In this document: in pieces, positions 1-8,920 of the stretch
Numbering within the stretch: the first letter of the stretch is position 1
How the letters are laid out: every line of letters starts with the position of its first letter
NCBI GenBank assembly: GCA_022797535.1
Contig: JAAWKU010000016.1
Location: 1 to 36,893 of the forward strand
DNA length: 36,893 nt
Origin: Lachnospiraceae bacterium
GTDB lineage: Bacteria > Bacillota > Clostridia > Lachnospirales > Lachnospiraceae
Reading direction: 5' to 3'
The notes under the pieces: generated by a model
The model's database searches: none
Told to the model about the DNA's origin: nothing
Seen by the model: the letters and a program-made list of their open reading frames with translations, nothing else
Made by a program: the position numbers and the translations under genes

Positions 1-935
1 TCGGGGGTATATCCGTTGATGGTTCTCACAAACAGCAGGGCGCTGAATTTCTCCTGCTGGGTCTTGATGCGCTTGTTGCCCCGCAGGATGTCGCCGGTCT
101 TTAATCCAAAGCGGCGGATCTGGCTGGGCGCCACATACACGTCCTCCGAGCCGGGCAGATAATTGTCGCTGCGGATAAAGCCGTAGCCATCAGGCATGAC
201 TTCCAGGATACCCTGGGCCTCAATGCCGCTGTCCAGTTCCACAGGATACTGGGTGGAATCATAAGCCTCGTTTACACGCACTGGCCGCACTGGCTGCTCC
301 CCGTCGGCGGCAGGTCGGGTTCCCTCAGGCCTGCTTCCCTCATTTCTATGGTAATCCGTCCTGGGAGACTCCGCTCTCTCGACCCTGTCTCCGGGCCTCT
401 CCACGGTTCGGTCGGTCCCTCTATCCATCGGCCTCTCCACAATTCTGTCAGCCGCTCTCTCTGCCGGCCTCTCTACGACCCTGTCAGTCACTCTCTCTGC
501 CGGCCTCTCCACAGTTCTGTCGGCCGCTCTCTCCGTCGGCCTCTCTACGACCCTGTCAGTCACTCTCTCTGCCGGCCTCTCCACAGTTCTGTCGGCCGCT
601 CTCTCCGTCGGCCTCTCTACAACCCTGTCAGCCGCTCTCTCCGTCGGCCTCTCTACAACCCTGTCAGCCGCTCTCTCTGCCGGCCTCTCCACAGTTCTGT
701 CAGCCGCTCTATCCGTCCCTCTGTCGGCCGCTCTCTCCGCCGGTTTCTCTGCAGTTCTCTCGGCTCCGCTCTCCGCCGGTCTGGCGGCGGTCTCCCTGGC
801 CTTGTCCTTCTCGTCCTCCGCCAGCATCGCCTCCACCACGTCCGCCTTCTTCATGGCAGATACGCCCTTAATGCCCCGTACCTTAGCCAGTTCTTTCAAC
901 TGTACCAGCGCAAGTGATTCATATTTCTCTCTCAT
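1..935 (-). CDS. rho: Transcription termination factor Rho, N-terminal part (partial)
   Basis: This is the 5' part of a Rho helicase gene; it runs off the left edge, so the ATPase domain is not in view. The ATG at 935-933 follows a strong AGGAGGA site. Residues 1-40 form the SAP-like Rho N-terminal domain (it opens MREKYESLALVQLKELAKVR). Residues about 73-169 are a charged insert of 12-residue repeats of the type ERPAERAADRTV. From about residue 240 comes the cold-shock-like RNA-binding domain, with the Rho signature GILEVMPDGYGFIRS followed by DVYVAPSQIRRFGL. Rho binds nascent RNA and terminates transcription. Charged inserts between these two domains are known in Rho of many Firmicutes and Actinobacteria. 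The identification is firm; the role of the insert is unknown. Confidence 0.93.
   Translation of the reverse strand, partial: MREKYESLALVQLKELAKVRGIKGVSAMKKADVVEAMLAEDEKDKARETAARPAESGAERTAEKPAERAADRGTDRAADRTVERPAERAADRVVERPTERAADRVVERPTERAADRTVERPAERVTDRVVERPTERAADRTVERPAERVTDRVVERPAERAADRIVERPMDRGTDRTVERPGDRVERAESPRTDYHRNEGSRPEGTRPAADGEQPVRPVRVNEAYDSTQYPVELDSGIEAQGILEVMPDGYGFIRSDNYLPGSEDVYVAPSQIRRFGLKTGDILRGNKRIKTQQEKFSALLFVRTINGYTP
431..718 (-). repeat. Eight tandem 36-bp repeats inside rho
   Basis: Eight direct units of 36 bp, each beginning gcctctc on the plus strand, run without spacers. They encode a 12-residue Glu/Arg/Asp/Pro repeat in the Rho insert. Units 2-3 (467-538) and 4-5 (539-610) are identical over 72 bp, which points to a recent duplication. 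Flanking sequence on both sides contains more degenerate copies. Confidence 0.9.
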
Positions 936-1108
936 TGCTCCTCCTATTTCTTTATTGCTTTTTAAAACTTCTTCCTATTCAGTTCGTCTTAAGGGGTATC
1001 TCTCGAAATATACCAGACGTGTCCCGCAATGGAATGAACCTGCTAATATGGATTATATTACATTTTTATTGAAATAGGAAGCAAAATTTTGTGAAATACA
1101 TTTTTTTC

Positions 1109-1137
1109 TTGAAAAAAAAGCATATTCCCTATAAAAT
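1109..1137 (+). promoter_or_regulatory. Probable sigma-A promoter of the malic enzyme operon
   Basis: TTGAAA at 1109-1114 and TAAAAT at 1132-1137 are separated by 17 bp in an AT-rich stretch. They lie about 46 bp upstream of the malic enzyme start, within the divergent intergenic region shared with rho. Confidence 0.55.
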
Positions 1138-1183
1138 AGAGAGAAATATGGGATTATACGCACTTTAATCAGGAGGAAACAAA

Positions 1184-2332
1184 ATGACAACCAACGAGAA
1201 AGCACTTATGCTTCACGAGCAGTGGAACGGCAAGCTGGAGATTGTCTCCAAGACGCCTGTAAAGTCCAGGGAGGATTTGGCCCTGGCCTACACCCCCGGC
1301 GTGGCCGAGCCCTGCAAGGTCATCGCCCAGGACAGCGCCGCCGCCTATACATACACCATGAAAGCCAACACCGTAGCGGTGGTATCCGATGGCAGCGCCG
1401 TCCTGGGCCTGGGGAATATCGGGCCCCATGCCGCCATGCCTGTTATGGAGGGGAAGGCCGTCCTCTTCAAGGAATTCGGAGGAGTCAACGCCATCCCCAT
1501 CTGCCTGGACACCCAGGACACGGAGGAGATCATCAAGGCAGTGACCTGGATGGCTCCCGGCTTCGGCGGCATCAATCTGGAGGACATCTCCGCCCCCAGA
1601 TGCTTTGAAATCGAAGAGCGGCTGAAAGCCACTCTGGACATCCCCGTTTTCCATGACGACCAGCACGGCACGGCCATCGTGGTGCTGGCCGGCATTATCA
1701 ACGCCCTGAAGGTGGTGGGCAAACAGAAGGAAAACTGCCGCATTGTAGTAAACGGCGCAGGCAGCGCAGGGGTAGCCATCACCAAACTGCTGCTGACCTA
1801 CGGCTTTCCCCATATCACCATGTGCGACAAAGTAGGCATCGTCTCCCGTTCCACGGAGGGGCTGAACTGGATGCAGCAGAAAATGGCCGAAGTGACCAAT
1901 CTGGAGGGAAAAACCGGGACGCTGGCCGATGCTTTGAAGGGTGCGGACATCTTTGTGGGAGTATCCGCTCCAGGCATCGTCACTCCTGAGATGGTGGCCT
2001 CCATGAACCGAGACGCCATCCTTTTTGCCATGGCCAACCCCGTGCCCGAAATCATGCCTGATGAGGCCAGAGCCGCCGGCGCCCGGGTGGTGGGCACAGG
2101 CCGCAGCGACTTCCCCAACCAGGTAAACAATGTGGTGGCCTTCCCCGGTATCTTCAAGGGAGCCCTGGAAGGACATGCCCGACAGATCACGGAAGAGATG
2201 AAGCTGGCCGCCGCGGAAGCCATCGCCTCCCTGGTTCCCGATGAGGAACTCTCCGATGAAAATATAATGCCCGAAGCCTTCAATCCCAAGGTGGCGGAAG
2301 TGGTGGCTGCCGCTGTGAAGGCATATATCTGA
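1184..2332 (+). CDS. NAD(P)-dependent malic enzyme (malate dehydrogenase, oxaloacetate-decarboxylating)
   Basis: This enzyme oxidatively decarboxylates L-malate to pyruvate and CO2 in the cytosol. The 382-residue length matches the short bacterial malic enzyme class. Family motifs are present in order: AYTPGVAEPC with the catalytic Tyr, VVSDGSAVLGLGNIGP, the catalytic Lys region GKAVLFKEFGGV, the metal-binding FHDDQHGTA, the Rossmann loop NGAGSAGVAI, and ANPVPEIMPDEA. The ATG at 1184 follows AGGAGGA. The stop TGA (2330-2332) overlaps the ATG of the downstream radical SAM gene by one base, so the two are probably translationally coupled. Cofactor preference (NAD or NADP) cannot be read with confidence. 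Confidence 0.95.
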   Translation: MTTNEKALMLHEQWNGKLEIVSKTPVKSREDLALAYTPGVAEPCKVIAQDSAAAYTYTMKANTVAVVSDGSAVLGLGNIGPHAAMPVMEGKAVLFKEFGGVNAIPICLDTQDTEEIIKAVTWMAPGFGGINLEDISAPRCFEIEERLKATLDIPVFHDDQHGTAIVVLAGIINALKVVGKQKENCRIVVNGAGSAGVAITKLLLTYGFPHITMCDKVGIVSRSTEGLNWMQQKMAEVTNLEGKTGTLADALKGADIFVGVSAPGIVTPEMVASMNRDAILFAMANPVPEIMPDEARAAGARVVGTGRSDFPNQVNNVVAFPGIFKGALEGHARQITEEMKLAAAEAIASLVPDEELSDENIMPEAFNPKVAEVVAAAVKAYI

Positions 2333-3381
2333 TGCCGGCGGAAAGCATCTTGCCTCCCGCCCTCTGGCTGGGCAAGCCCTACTATTCCCTGGACGCCTAT
2401 CTCAAAAGCGTCTACGGACACAAATGCTACAAGATCGCCCTGGACGCCCAGATGACCTGCCCCAACCGGGACGGGACTCTGGGCAGCCGGGGCTGCCTGT
2501 TTTGCAGCGCCGGAGGCAGCGGGGAGTATGCCGTCCCGGGAGACCATATCTCACAGCAGCTGGCGGCCGGGCTGGCTCTATTTGGGAAAAAACAGATCGG
2601 GCAGCATTTTATCGCCTATTTTCAGGCTTACACCAACACATATGCCCCTACGGATAAACTGCGCTCCCTGTATGTCCAGGCTCTGGAACACCCGGAAGTC
2701 TGCGGCATCTCCATCGCCACCAGGCCGGACTGCCTGCCGGAACCGGTTTTGGAATTGCTGGAGGAGCTTCGCCGTGCCTATCCTGATAAATTTATTTGGA
2801 TCGAACTGGGGCTGCAGACCATTCACGAAAAGACCGCCCGCCTGATCCGCAGAGGCTACGAACTGTCCTGTTTTGAAGTCGCTATGGGGAAGCTGCGCCT
2901 GCTGGGAATCCCTTCCATCATACATGTGATCCTGGGTCTGCCCGGCGAAACGCCGGAAGATATGCGCGAGACTATAACTTATCTGAACTCCTGGCAGCCT
3001 TTCGGGGTTAAACTGCAGCTGCTCCATGTGCTGGAAGGCACGGATCTGGCGGTGCTGTACCGCTCCGGCGCTTTCTCCGCTCTGGAAAAGGAAGAATATC
3101 TGGATATTTTAGTGAGTTGCCTGGAGCAACTCTCCCCTGATATTTTGGTCCACAGGGTCACGGGAGACGGCCCTAAGAAGCTGTTGATCGCCCCGGCCTG
3201 GAGCAGTGACAAACGGGATGTGCTCAACTCCCTGCACCGGAAAATGCGGCTGCAAAATACCTGGCAGGGAAAATGTTATCAGCAGCACCGATATCGGGAA
3301 CACGCCTGGACCAGCCCGGAGCCAGACAACTCCAGGCCAGACAACTTCGGACCTGGATCCAGTCAACCAGTTCCCAATTGA
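2332..3381 (+). CDS. TIGR01212-family radical SAM protein (YhcC-like)
   Basis: This is a predicted radical S-adenosylmethionine enzyme of 349 residues. The N-terminal cluster motif has Cys43, Cys55 and Cys58 within TCPNRDGTLGSRGCLFC, the long-spaced CX11CX2C arrangement typical of the TIGR01212/YhcC family rather than the common CX3CX2C. Further family stretches include WIELGLQTIHEKTA and HVILGLPGETPEDM. The last 25 residues are rich in Pro, Asp and Ser and look like a disordered tail. The start overlaps the malic enzyme stop. The substrate of this family is not established, and nothing in the sequence links the gene functionally to malate metabolism beyond the operon arrangement. Confidence 0.9.
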   Translation: MPAESILPPALWLGKPYYSLDAYLKSVYGHKCYKIALDAQMTCPNRDGTLGSRGCLFCSAGGSGEYAVPGDHISQQLAAGLALFGKKQIGQHFIAYFQAYTNTYAPTDKLRSLYVQALEHPEVCGISIATRPDCLPEPVLELLEELRRAYPDKFIWIELGLQTIHEKTARLIRRGYELSCFEVAMGKLRLLGIPSIIHVILGLPGETPEDMRETITYLNSWQPFGVKLQLLHVLEGTDLAVLYRSGAFSALEKEEYLDILVSCLEQLSPDILVHRVTGDGPKKLLIAPAWSSDKRDVLNSLHRKMRLQNTWQGKCYQQHRYREHAWTSPEPDNSRPDNFGPGSSQPVPN

Positions 3382-3464
3382 GACCTGTCCAAACGGCTCC
3401 TTACCATGCCCCGGCCCACCTGGAACCCGTGCCCGGATAGGCCGGAAAGGGACATGGGCCGCCC

Positions 3465-4823
3465 TCAGCTGCCCTGTTCCCCGTCCTTCTCAGCCGCCTC
3501 CCGTCTGATCCGCTTCATGTGTTCCCTGATTTTCTGTTCATATCCATTGCCGCTGGGGCAGTAAAATTCCCTGCCGCCCAGTTCGTAGGGCAGATATTGC
3601 TGTTCCACATAGTGATTGGGATAATCATGAGCATATTTGTAGCCCGTGCCATGCCCCAGTTTCGCGGCCCCCTTGTAGTGGGCATCCTGCAAATGGGTGG
3701 GGATGGGCAGATTTCCCGATTGCTCCACCTCCTGCATGGCGGCAAATATACCTGCGCTGGCAGAATTGCTCTTGGGAGCGCAGGCCACATAGGACGCCGC
3801 CTGAGAGAGGATAATCTGGGCCTCCGGCATGCCCACCCGTTCCACCGCCAGAGAGGCATTGGCCGCCACCACCAGCGCCATGGGATCTGCGTTGCCCACA
3901 TCCTCCGAGGCGCAGATCATGATCCTGCGGGCGATAAAAGTGACACTCTCCCCCGCGTACAGCATCCGGGCCAGATAATACACTGCTGCGTCCGGGTCCG
4001 AGCCTCTCATGCTCTTGATGAAAGCCGAGATGGTGTCATAGTGATTGTCCCCGTTCTTGTCATAACGCATAACCCGCTTCTGAATGCACTCCTGAGCCAC
4101 CTCCAGCGTGATATGGATCTGTCCGTCCTGGGAGCGCTGAGTAGTCATAATCCCCAATTCGATGGCGTTCAGCGCATGTCTGGCGTCACCGCCCGAAAGC
4201 TGGGCCAGAAAGTCCAGCGCCTCCTCCTCAATGACGGCATTGTACGATCCCATTCCCCGATCTCTGTCATATACCGCCTTGCGCAGCAATTCCTTCACTG
4301 CCTCCGATGGAATGGGCTTTAACTCGAAAATAATGGATCTGGAAATCAGCGCGCCGTTGACCTCAAAATACGGGTTCTCGGTGGTGGCCCCGATCAGGAT
4401 TATAGTACCATCCTCCACAAAGGGCAGCAAATAATCCTGCTGGCTCTTGTTGAACCGATGGATCTCGTCTATAAAAAGAATGGTGCGCTTGCCGTACATG
4501 CCCTGAAGTTCCCTGGCCTTGCCCACCACCTCCTCCATATCCTTTTTGCCGGCCACAGTGGCGTTGATCTGGGTGAATTCCGCGCTGGTACTGTTGGCAA
4601 TCACCCGGGCCAGCGTGGTCTTACCTGTGCCGGGAGGCCCGTAAAAGATCACGGAATTGATCTTGTCTGCCTGAATCGCCCGGTACAGCAGCTTGTCCCT
4701 GCCGATGATATGCTCCTGCCCTGCCACCTCGTCCAGTGTCCTGGGACGCATCCTGGCCGCCAGAGGCGATTCCTTCTCCATATTGGTGCTTCTCATATAT
4801 TCAAATAAGTCCATGGCTTCCAT
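3465..4823 (-). CDS. rarA: Replication-associated recombination protein A (RarA/MgsA AAA+ ATPase)
   Basis: This 452-residue AAA+ ATPase is related to clamp loaders and acts at stalled replication forks. The Walker A motif GPPGTGKTT is near residues 62-70, Walker B LFIDEIHRFNKSQQD near 116-130, the sensor 1 region is LIGATTENPYFEVN, and the arginine-finger/sensor 2 region contains SGGDARHALNAIE. The C-terminal half carries the conserved RarA oligomerisation region (HYDTISAFIKSMRGSDPDAA; DYPNHYVEQQYLP). An alternative start is Met4 (MDLFEYMRS); neither start has a convincing Shine-Dalgarno sequence. The gene converges with the radical SAM gene and lies just downstream of the terminator of the EAL-HDOD gene, so it is probably transcribed on its own. 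Confidence 0.95.
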   Translation of the reverse strand: MEAMDLFEYMRSTNMEKESPLAARMRPRTLDEVAGQEHIIGRDKLLYRAIQADKINSVIFYGPPGTGKTTLARVIANSTSAEFTQINATVAGKKDMEEVVGKARELQGMYGKRTILFIDEIHRFNKSQQDYLLPFVEDGTIILIGATTENPYFEVNGALISRSIIFELKPIPSEAVKELLRKAVYDRDRGMGSYNAVIEEEALDFLAQLSGGDARHALNAIELGIMTTQRSQDGQIHITLEVAQECIQKRVMRYDKNGDNHYDTISAFIKSMRGSDPDAAVYYLARMLYAGESVTFIARRIMICASEDVGNADPMALVVAANASLAVERVGMPEAQIILSQAASYVACAPKSNSASAGIFAAMQEVEQSGNLPIPTHLQDAHYKGAAKLGHGTGYKYAHDYPNHYVEQQYLPYELGGREFYCPSGNGYEQKIREHMKRIRREAAEKDGEQGS

Positions 4824-4856
4824 TCCCAGGCCCGCTTCCGCAGGCGTTCTATACGG

Positions 4857-4888
4857 TTAAAAATGCCGCAAGCCAGGCCTGCGGCATT
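4857..4888 (-). terminator. Rho-independent terminator of the EAL-HDOD gene
   Basis: A 9-bp perfect stem (AATGCCGCA at 4862-4870 with TGCGGCATT at 4880-4888) is followed on the minus strand by a T-run at 4863-4858. It sits between the EAL-HDOD stop and the rarA start. Confidence 0.8.
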
Positions 4889-4902
4889 GTCCAGACAGGG
4901 TT

Positions 4903-6129
4903 TTACCTTCCCAGAGTCAGCTTCCTGTACCACACCAGCGTCCTAATATAGGCGTCATACAGGGTAGACATGTCTATTTTCTCCAGGATCATCTGGCGGG
5001 AAACTTCCTGCCAGTTTGCGCTCTCATACTGCAGAATGAACTCATAGACCCTGAGCAGCGGCCCCTTCCTGTCCACCAGCACATCCCGGATCTGCTTGCT
5101 TACATGCACCATGGACAGGGCCTCCTCCATGGGTTTATCCAGGATTACATCCAGCACGGAAAACAGTCCCATCAGGAACAGCTCTGAAGCCTGCATCGCC
5201 AGGCCGAACGCGCCCGCCAGATTCTCCGCGAACCGGGCCCGCAGCAGGGACAGGCGGGTAATCTCATTGGGCTTATCCGCACAAAGTTCTCCTACCACCG
5301 CTGTGGTAATCCACTTTTTCAGCTCCTTCTGCCCCAGCATGGCAGCAGCGTGCCGGATGGAGGTAATCTCTGAATTAATGGCCATGCGGTTCACCATCCG
5401 CAGCAGGGAAATGGTCAGCGCTGTATCCCGGCTGATGATGTCCGCCGCCTGGGTCAGTTCAAAGTTGTCGTTGTTGACCGTGTTCAGCAGCTCGATATAG
5501 TTCACCTTCAGAGGAGCCACCTCGTGCTCGTTACGATTCATGGGAATCCGGTAGAAGTCACCCTCGTACAGCTGGTATCCCCCCGAGGACTTCAGCGCCG
5601 CAAACTCCTCCTGGTTATCCACGCCCACCGCGCACAGCCTGATCTGGGGAAACAATTTGGTGAAATAGATTTTTGCCTTGCTGATATCTATCTTCTTGTG
5701 ATTCAGAAACACATAATCCGTCAGCTTCAGGATTTCCCTGTATGCCTCAAACTCCGCAACCTGCAGCTTGCGGATGGCCAGCTTGTAGCCCTGTTTCTTA
5801 AGTTCCGAAATCCGCTCTATGTACATTGGTTCCGGCTTCACAGAAGGATCCACCAGCAGTACCAGCCTCTCATGGGGCGCATCGCACTGCTCCGATAAAT
5901 CAGAGAAGATGGACATATTAGTCACCGTCACAAACACCTCTTTATCCGAGGAAAGACTCTCGATCCCCATGTTCTGAATGATCTCCAGCCCTTCTACCCT
6001 GGCCGCCCCGTCAAAGCGGCCCGTCCCCAGCAGGCTGGGGTTGAGAAACACATTTTCCTTCTGCACGAACAGGGAATAGGCCCCAATATTCAGATTTTCA
6101 TCAAAAAGTGGAATCAATGTAACCAGCAT
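4903..6129 (-). CDS. EAL-like + HDOD domain signalling protein (YuxH type)
   Basis: This 408-residue protein has two domains. Residues 1 to about 205 are EAL-like but degenerate: the EAL catalytic glutamate signature is absent, while the terminal part (LCAVGVDNQEEF, YQLYEGDFYRIP) still matches the end of the EAL fold. Residues from about 205 form an HDOD domain (NYIELLNTVNNDNFELTQAA, AAAMLGQKELKKWI). This is the YuxH/CdgJ-like architecture, thought to act as a regulatory scaffold rather than an active c-di-GMP phosphodiesterase. The 3' end is marked by an intrinsic terminator. The upstream esterase gene on the same strand ends only 17 bp before the start, so the two may be co-transcribed. Confidence 0.85.
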   Translation of the reverse strand: MLVTLIPLFDENLNIGAYSLFVQKENVFLNPSLLGTGRFDGAARVEGLEIIQNMGIESLSSDKEVFVTVTNMSIFSDLSEQCDAPHERLVLLVDPSVKPEPMYIERISELKKQGYKLAIRKLQVAEFEAYREILKLTDYVFLNHKKIDISKAKIYFTKLFPQIRLCAVGVDNQEEFAALKSSGGYQLYEGDFYRIPMNRNEHEVAPLKVNYIELLNTVNNDNFELTQAADIISRDTALTISLLRMVNRMAINSEITSIRHAAAMLGQKELKKWITTAVVGELCADKPNEITRLSLLRARFAENLAGAFGLAMQASELFLMGLFSVLDVILDKPMEEALSMVHVSKQIRDVLVDRKGPLLRVYEFILQYESANWQEVSRQMILEKIDMSTLYDAYIRTLVWYRKLTLGR

Positions 6130-6146
6130 ACTTTTTCCCTCCGTAC

Positions 6147-7217
6147 CTACCAGTTCATGGTCTTTTTTATATAAGGCGCAAGCACCTCCGCCGCCGCCAG
6201 ATGAAACCTCTCCAGCGGATGATAATTTGCCACATAGCCTATATTTCCGTCCTGCTCCGGCAGGCGCAGGGTATGTACCCGCAGATCCCCGGTGTGCTGC
6301 CGGTAGTTTTCACAGGCCCTCTCCATCCAGGGACAGAGCCGCTGTCCCATGATGCCCAGCACGCAAAACAATTCCGCCTGGGGGTTGCACTGCCTCACAT
6401 CTATAAGAAACCGCTCATAGGACTCCATATATTCCTGCTGCTTTTCCAATGTGTCCTGACAAAAACTGTCGTCGTTGGTGCCCAGGTTGATCACCACTGC
6501 CTCCGGCCGGAGCTCCGCAAAATCCCACTCCATCTCCGTGGGGTTAAGCCCCTCCGGGATACGGTCCCGGCAAAAACCCAGACCGTGGTAATAGTCAGGA
6601 ATCAACTGTTCCGCCAGACGTTTATCCGGATTGTCCGTATAGCCGGAGATAATCCCAAAGCCGCTGGCAGAAAACAGGGTGTAATCCGCGTCCAGCAGGC
6701 GGGCTGTATGGCAGGCATAAGCCCTGGTTACATCCTCCGTGGCTGTGGAAAAGCCATGGGTATAATCCTCATCATCCACGCCATAACCGCAGGTGATAGA
6801 ATCCCCGATAAACTCCACCAGATGGGCCCTGGGCGGCAAAGGAGCCACCCGGTCCCCGTATCCCACTGCCATGGGCTCAATGCCAATCACGGACATGGCG
6901 CTCTCCGACAGCTTCACAAGCTGTACCTCCACTGTCCCTGGAATCTCCCGGTCCACCACCACCAGCCGCTTCCCGGGAGTGTCGATCATCTCGTCCAGCA
7001 TCCGTATGCCGTCCACATAAACCGCCACTCTGGCATAATTGCCTTCCGGTTCACCATGCTCCGCCACATAGCCGCCCCGCACCGGAATCTCCAGATGTCT
7101 GCCGGTAAACCGCATCCCTATCCCACTGCCGGACATGGCCATCCACAGGGTGTCCCCGATCTGGCAATGCCTGCCCATCCGTTTCACATGCTCCCGGTCC
7201 GCCTTGATATATTTCAT
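6147..7217 (-). CDS. SGNH/GDSL hydrolase, carbohydrate esterase family 2-like
   Basis: This is a predicted cytosolic or non-classically exported deacetylase of about 356 residues; no signal peptide is visible. An N-terminal jelly-roll-like part is followed by the SGNH domain: block I FIGDSITCGYG with the nucleophile Ser, the block III-like INLGTNDDSF, and a C-terminal His block ANYHPLERFHL. Where many GDSL enzymes have Asp two residues before this His, here there is Asn, as in CE2 enzymes that work with a Ser-His dyad. The start at 7217 follows AAGGA at good spacing; an alternative ATG at 7259 would add 14 residues and also has a plausible upstream AGGA. The likely role is removing acetyl groups from plant or surface polysaccharides. 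Confidence 0.82.
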   Translation of the reverse strand: MKYIKADREHVKRMGRHCQIGDTLWMAMSGSGIGMRFTGRHLEIPVRGGYVAEHGEPEGNYARVAVYVDGIRMLDEMIDTPGKRLVVVDREIPGTVEVQLVKLSESAMSVIGIEPMAVGYGDRVAPLPPRAHLVEFIGDSITCGYGVDDEDYTHGFSTATEDVTRAYACHTARLLDADYTLFSASGFGIISGYTDNPDKRLAEQLIPDYYHGLGFCRDRIPEGLNPTEMEWDFAELRPEAVVINLGTNDDSFCQDTLEKQQEYMESYERFLIDVRQCNPQAELFCVLGIMGQRLCPWMERACENYRQHTGDLRVHTLRLPEQDGNIGYVANYHPLERFHLAAAEVLAPYIKKTMNW

Positions 7218-7350
7218 GTGTTCCTTTCCAGATGCGGGCACATACTGCCTGCGCCGCATACCTGTTTCCTGTTAAGAAAATGCCATTGCGGCATTTTTAC
7301 TTATTATAGCACATCTCTTTTCTTTTTTAAAGATTTTTAAAGATTCTTTT

Positions 7351-8802
7351 TTAGCTGTGCCCCCTTGCGGTGCGGAGAATTAAGTCCACTGCCCCTTCGG
7401 CCTGTGTGGGAAGATTGGCGGGAAGCAGGGAAGTTCCGGCTTCCGATTGATCCACGCCCTCATAAAATGCCTGCAGCGCATATCTGGCCAGCAGGCCAGA
7501 GACACGCCCCCTCTCTATGGAATCCTCCGCGCCCAGAACAATGACTGCCAGATCATGCTCCATAGTCCCGTCGTCCGCCGTCAGAGAAGTAACCAGGCAG
7601 GCTCCGGCCTTGTTGGTGGTTCCGGTCTTCAGGCCGGTAACTCCGGAAAGATTGTGCAGAAGCGGATTGGTATTGTTTACCTTCAGATCCAGAGATTCCA
7701 ATGTGGCCTCTTTCAGGGAAGTGATGTCCGTGATCTGGGGATAGACTTTCATAAGATAGGACACCAGCCGAAACATGTCCTCCGCACTCATGCGATTCTG
7801 ACGCTTTGCCGGAACAGGCTCTTCGGTGTAAGAAGGCAGGCCGTGACAGTTGAAAAAAACCGCCTGGGAAAGTCCCAGATCCAAGGCTTTCTGATTCATC
7901 ATCCGAACAAAGGCCTCCTCCGAACCGGCCACGGATTCGGCCAGACACAGTGCGCATTCGTTGCTGGAAGGCAGAAGCGCCCCCAGCAAAAGTTCCTCCA
8001 CGGTAATCTGTTCTCCGGCTTCCAGAGGAATCACACCGTCGGCGGAAGCGGAAAGCATCTGGGCCGCGCCGGAGACAATGACCCGTTCCTCCGGGGCAAT
8101 CTGCCCTGCCGAGATGGCGTCCATGACCAGAAGGCAGGTCATGAGTTTGGATGTACTGGCGATGGGATAGGAAACATCGGACTGATACCCATAGTAGAGT
8201 TCCCCGGTGGTGACATCTCCCACCAACACGCTGTTGACTCCGTAAAAATATCCGGCCTGCTCCAAAGCGGCGGGAGACACGCGAAAAGGATCCTGTGTAT
8301 GAAACAACAGAGAATCCGCAGCCGGAACAGTAATGTCCACGTCCAGAATCATGCCCAGATCTGCCGCCATCATAAAGCAATCGTAATTACCGGAGGGAAG
8401 TTTCATAATCATCGTATAATAAAAAACCTTCTCTCCACCTACTTTGCATTCGTTTCGCCGCAGGGACACATCCGGGAGTTCTCCCTCCTCCCAGGAAGTG
8501 TTTTCCGCTCCCACCGGCACATAGATCTCTCCCGGATTCAGGGAGACGGCATTTTTTGTAATATCCAGAGAGAATGATTTGTCCGTATCCTTAAGAACCA
8601 TGGCAAGATCCCGCAAAGAAAGATACCTGTTGCAATCGTAATCATAATCCAAGGTTTTTACCGTACCACTGGCGCCGGTATCCGTCTGTACCTGACAGGT
8701 TCCGGGAATCTCGTAACCTGCCGACGCTCTTACCGGCGGGACGAAACAAAACAGAATCGCCCACAGGATCAGAAAACCTGTTTTCTGCTGGATTTTTTTC
8801 AT
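7351..8802 (-). CDS. Serine-type D-alanyl-D-alanine carboxypeptidase (DacF/PBP5 type, S11)
   Basis: This penicillin-binding protein trims the terminal D-Ala from peptidoglycan stem peptides outside the membrane. Residues 1-28 are a clear signal peptide ending VRASA. Residues about 30-165 form a stalk-like domain with the look of a copper-amine-oxidase N-terminal fold (YLSLRDLAMVLKDTDKSF). The S11 catalytic domain follows, with all three motifs present: STSK (Ser216-Lys219), SSN (279-281) and KTG (392-394). The C-terminal amphipathic anchor typical of PBP5 is short or missing after residue 470. The gene for a membrane-anchored protein lies 118 bp upstream on the same strand. The enzyme should be active. 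Confidence 0.93.
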   Translation of the reverse strand: MKKIQQKTGFLILWAILFCFVPPVRASAGYEIPGTCQVQTDTGASGTVKTLDYDYDCNRYLSLRDLAMVLKDTDKSFSLDITKNAVSLNPGEIYVPVGAENTSWEEGELPDVSLRRNECKVGGEKVFYYTMIMKLPSGNYDCFMMAADLGMILDVDITVPAADSLLFHTQDPFRVSPAALEQAGYFYGVNSVLVGDVTTGELYYGYQSDVSYPIASTSKLMTCLLVMDAISAGQIAPEERVIVSGAAQMLSASADGVIPLEAGEQITVEELLLGALLPSSNECALCLAESVAGSEEAFVRMMNQKALDLGLSQAVFFNCHGLPSYTEEPVPAKRQNRMSAEDMFRLVSYLMKVYPQITDITSLKEATLESLDLKVNNTNPLLHNLSGVTGLKTGTTNKAGACLVTSLTADDGTMEHDLAVIVLGAEDSIERGRVSGLLARYALQAFYEGVDQSEAGTSLLPANLPTQAEGAVDLILRTARGHS

Positions 8803-8920
8803 GGTATCTCCTCTCCCATTTCTATTATTTTTTCTGGAAACAGTTGCACAAAGTCAAAGATCTGAAGTTTGAGAGTTGCCGCTGTCAGCACCCTCCGGCG
8901 GAGTCACATCGCTCCAAAAG

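Noticed and set aside
431..718. 36-bp tandem repeats as a CRISPR array
   Set aside because: The units follow each other without spacers and are in frame within rho, coding for a 12-residue protein repeat.
348..917. Plus-strand 189-residue frame rich in Arg, Ser and Pro
   Set aside because: It is the opposite-strand shadow of the repeat region of rho, which has a clear start, ribosome binding site and domain match.
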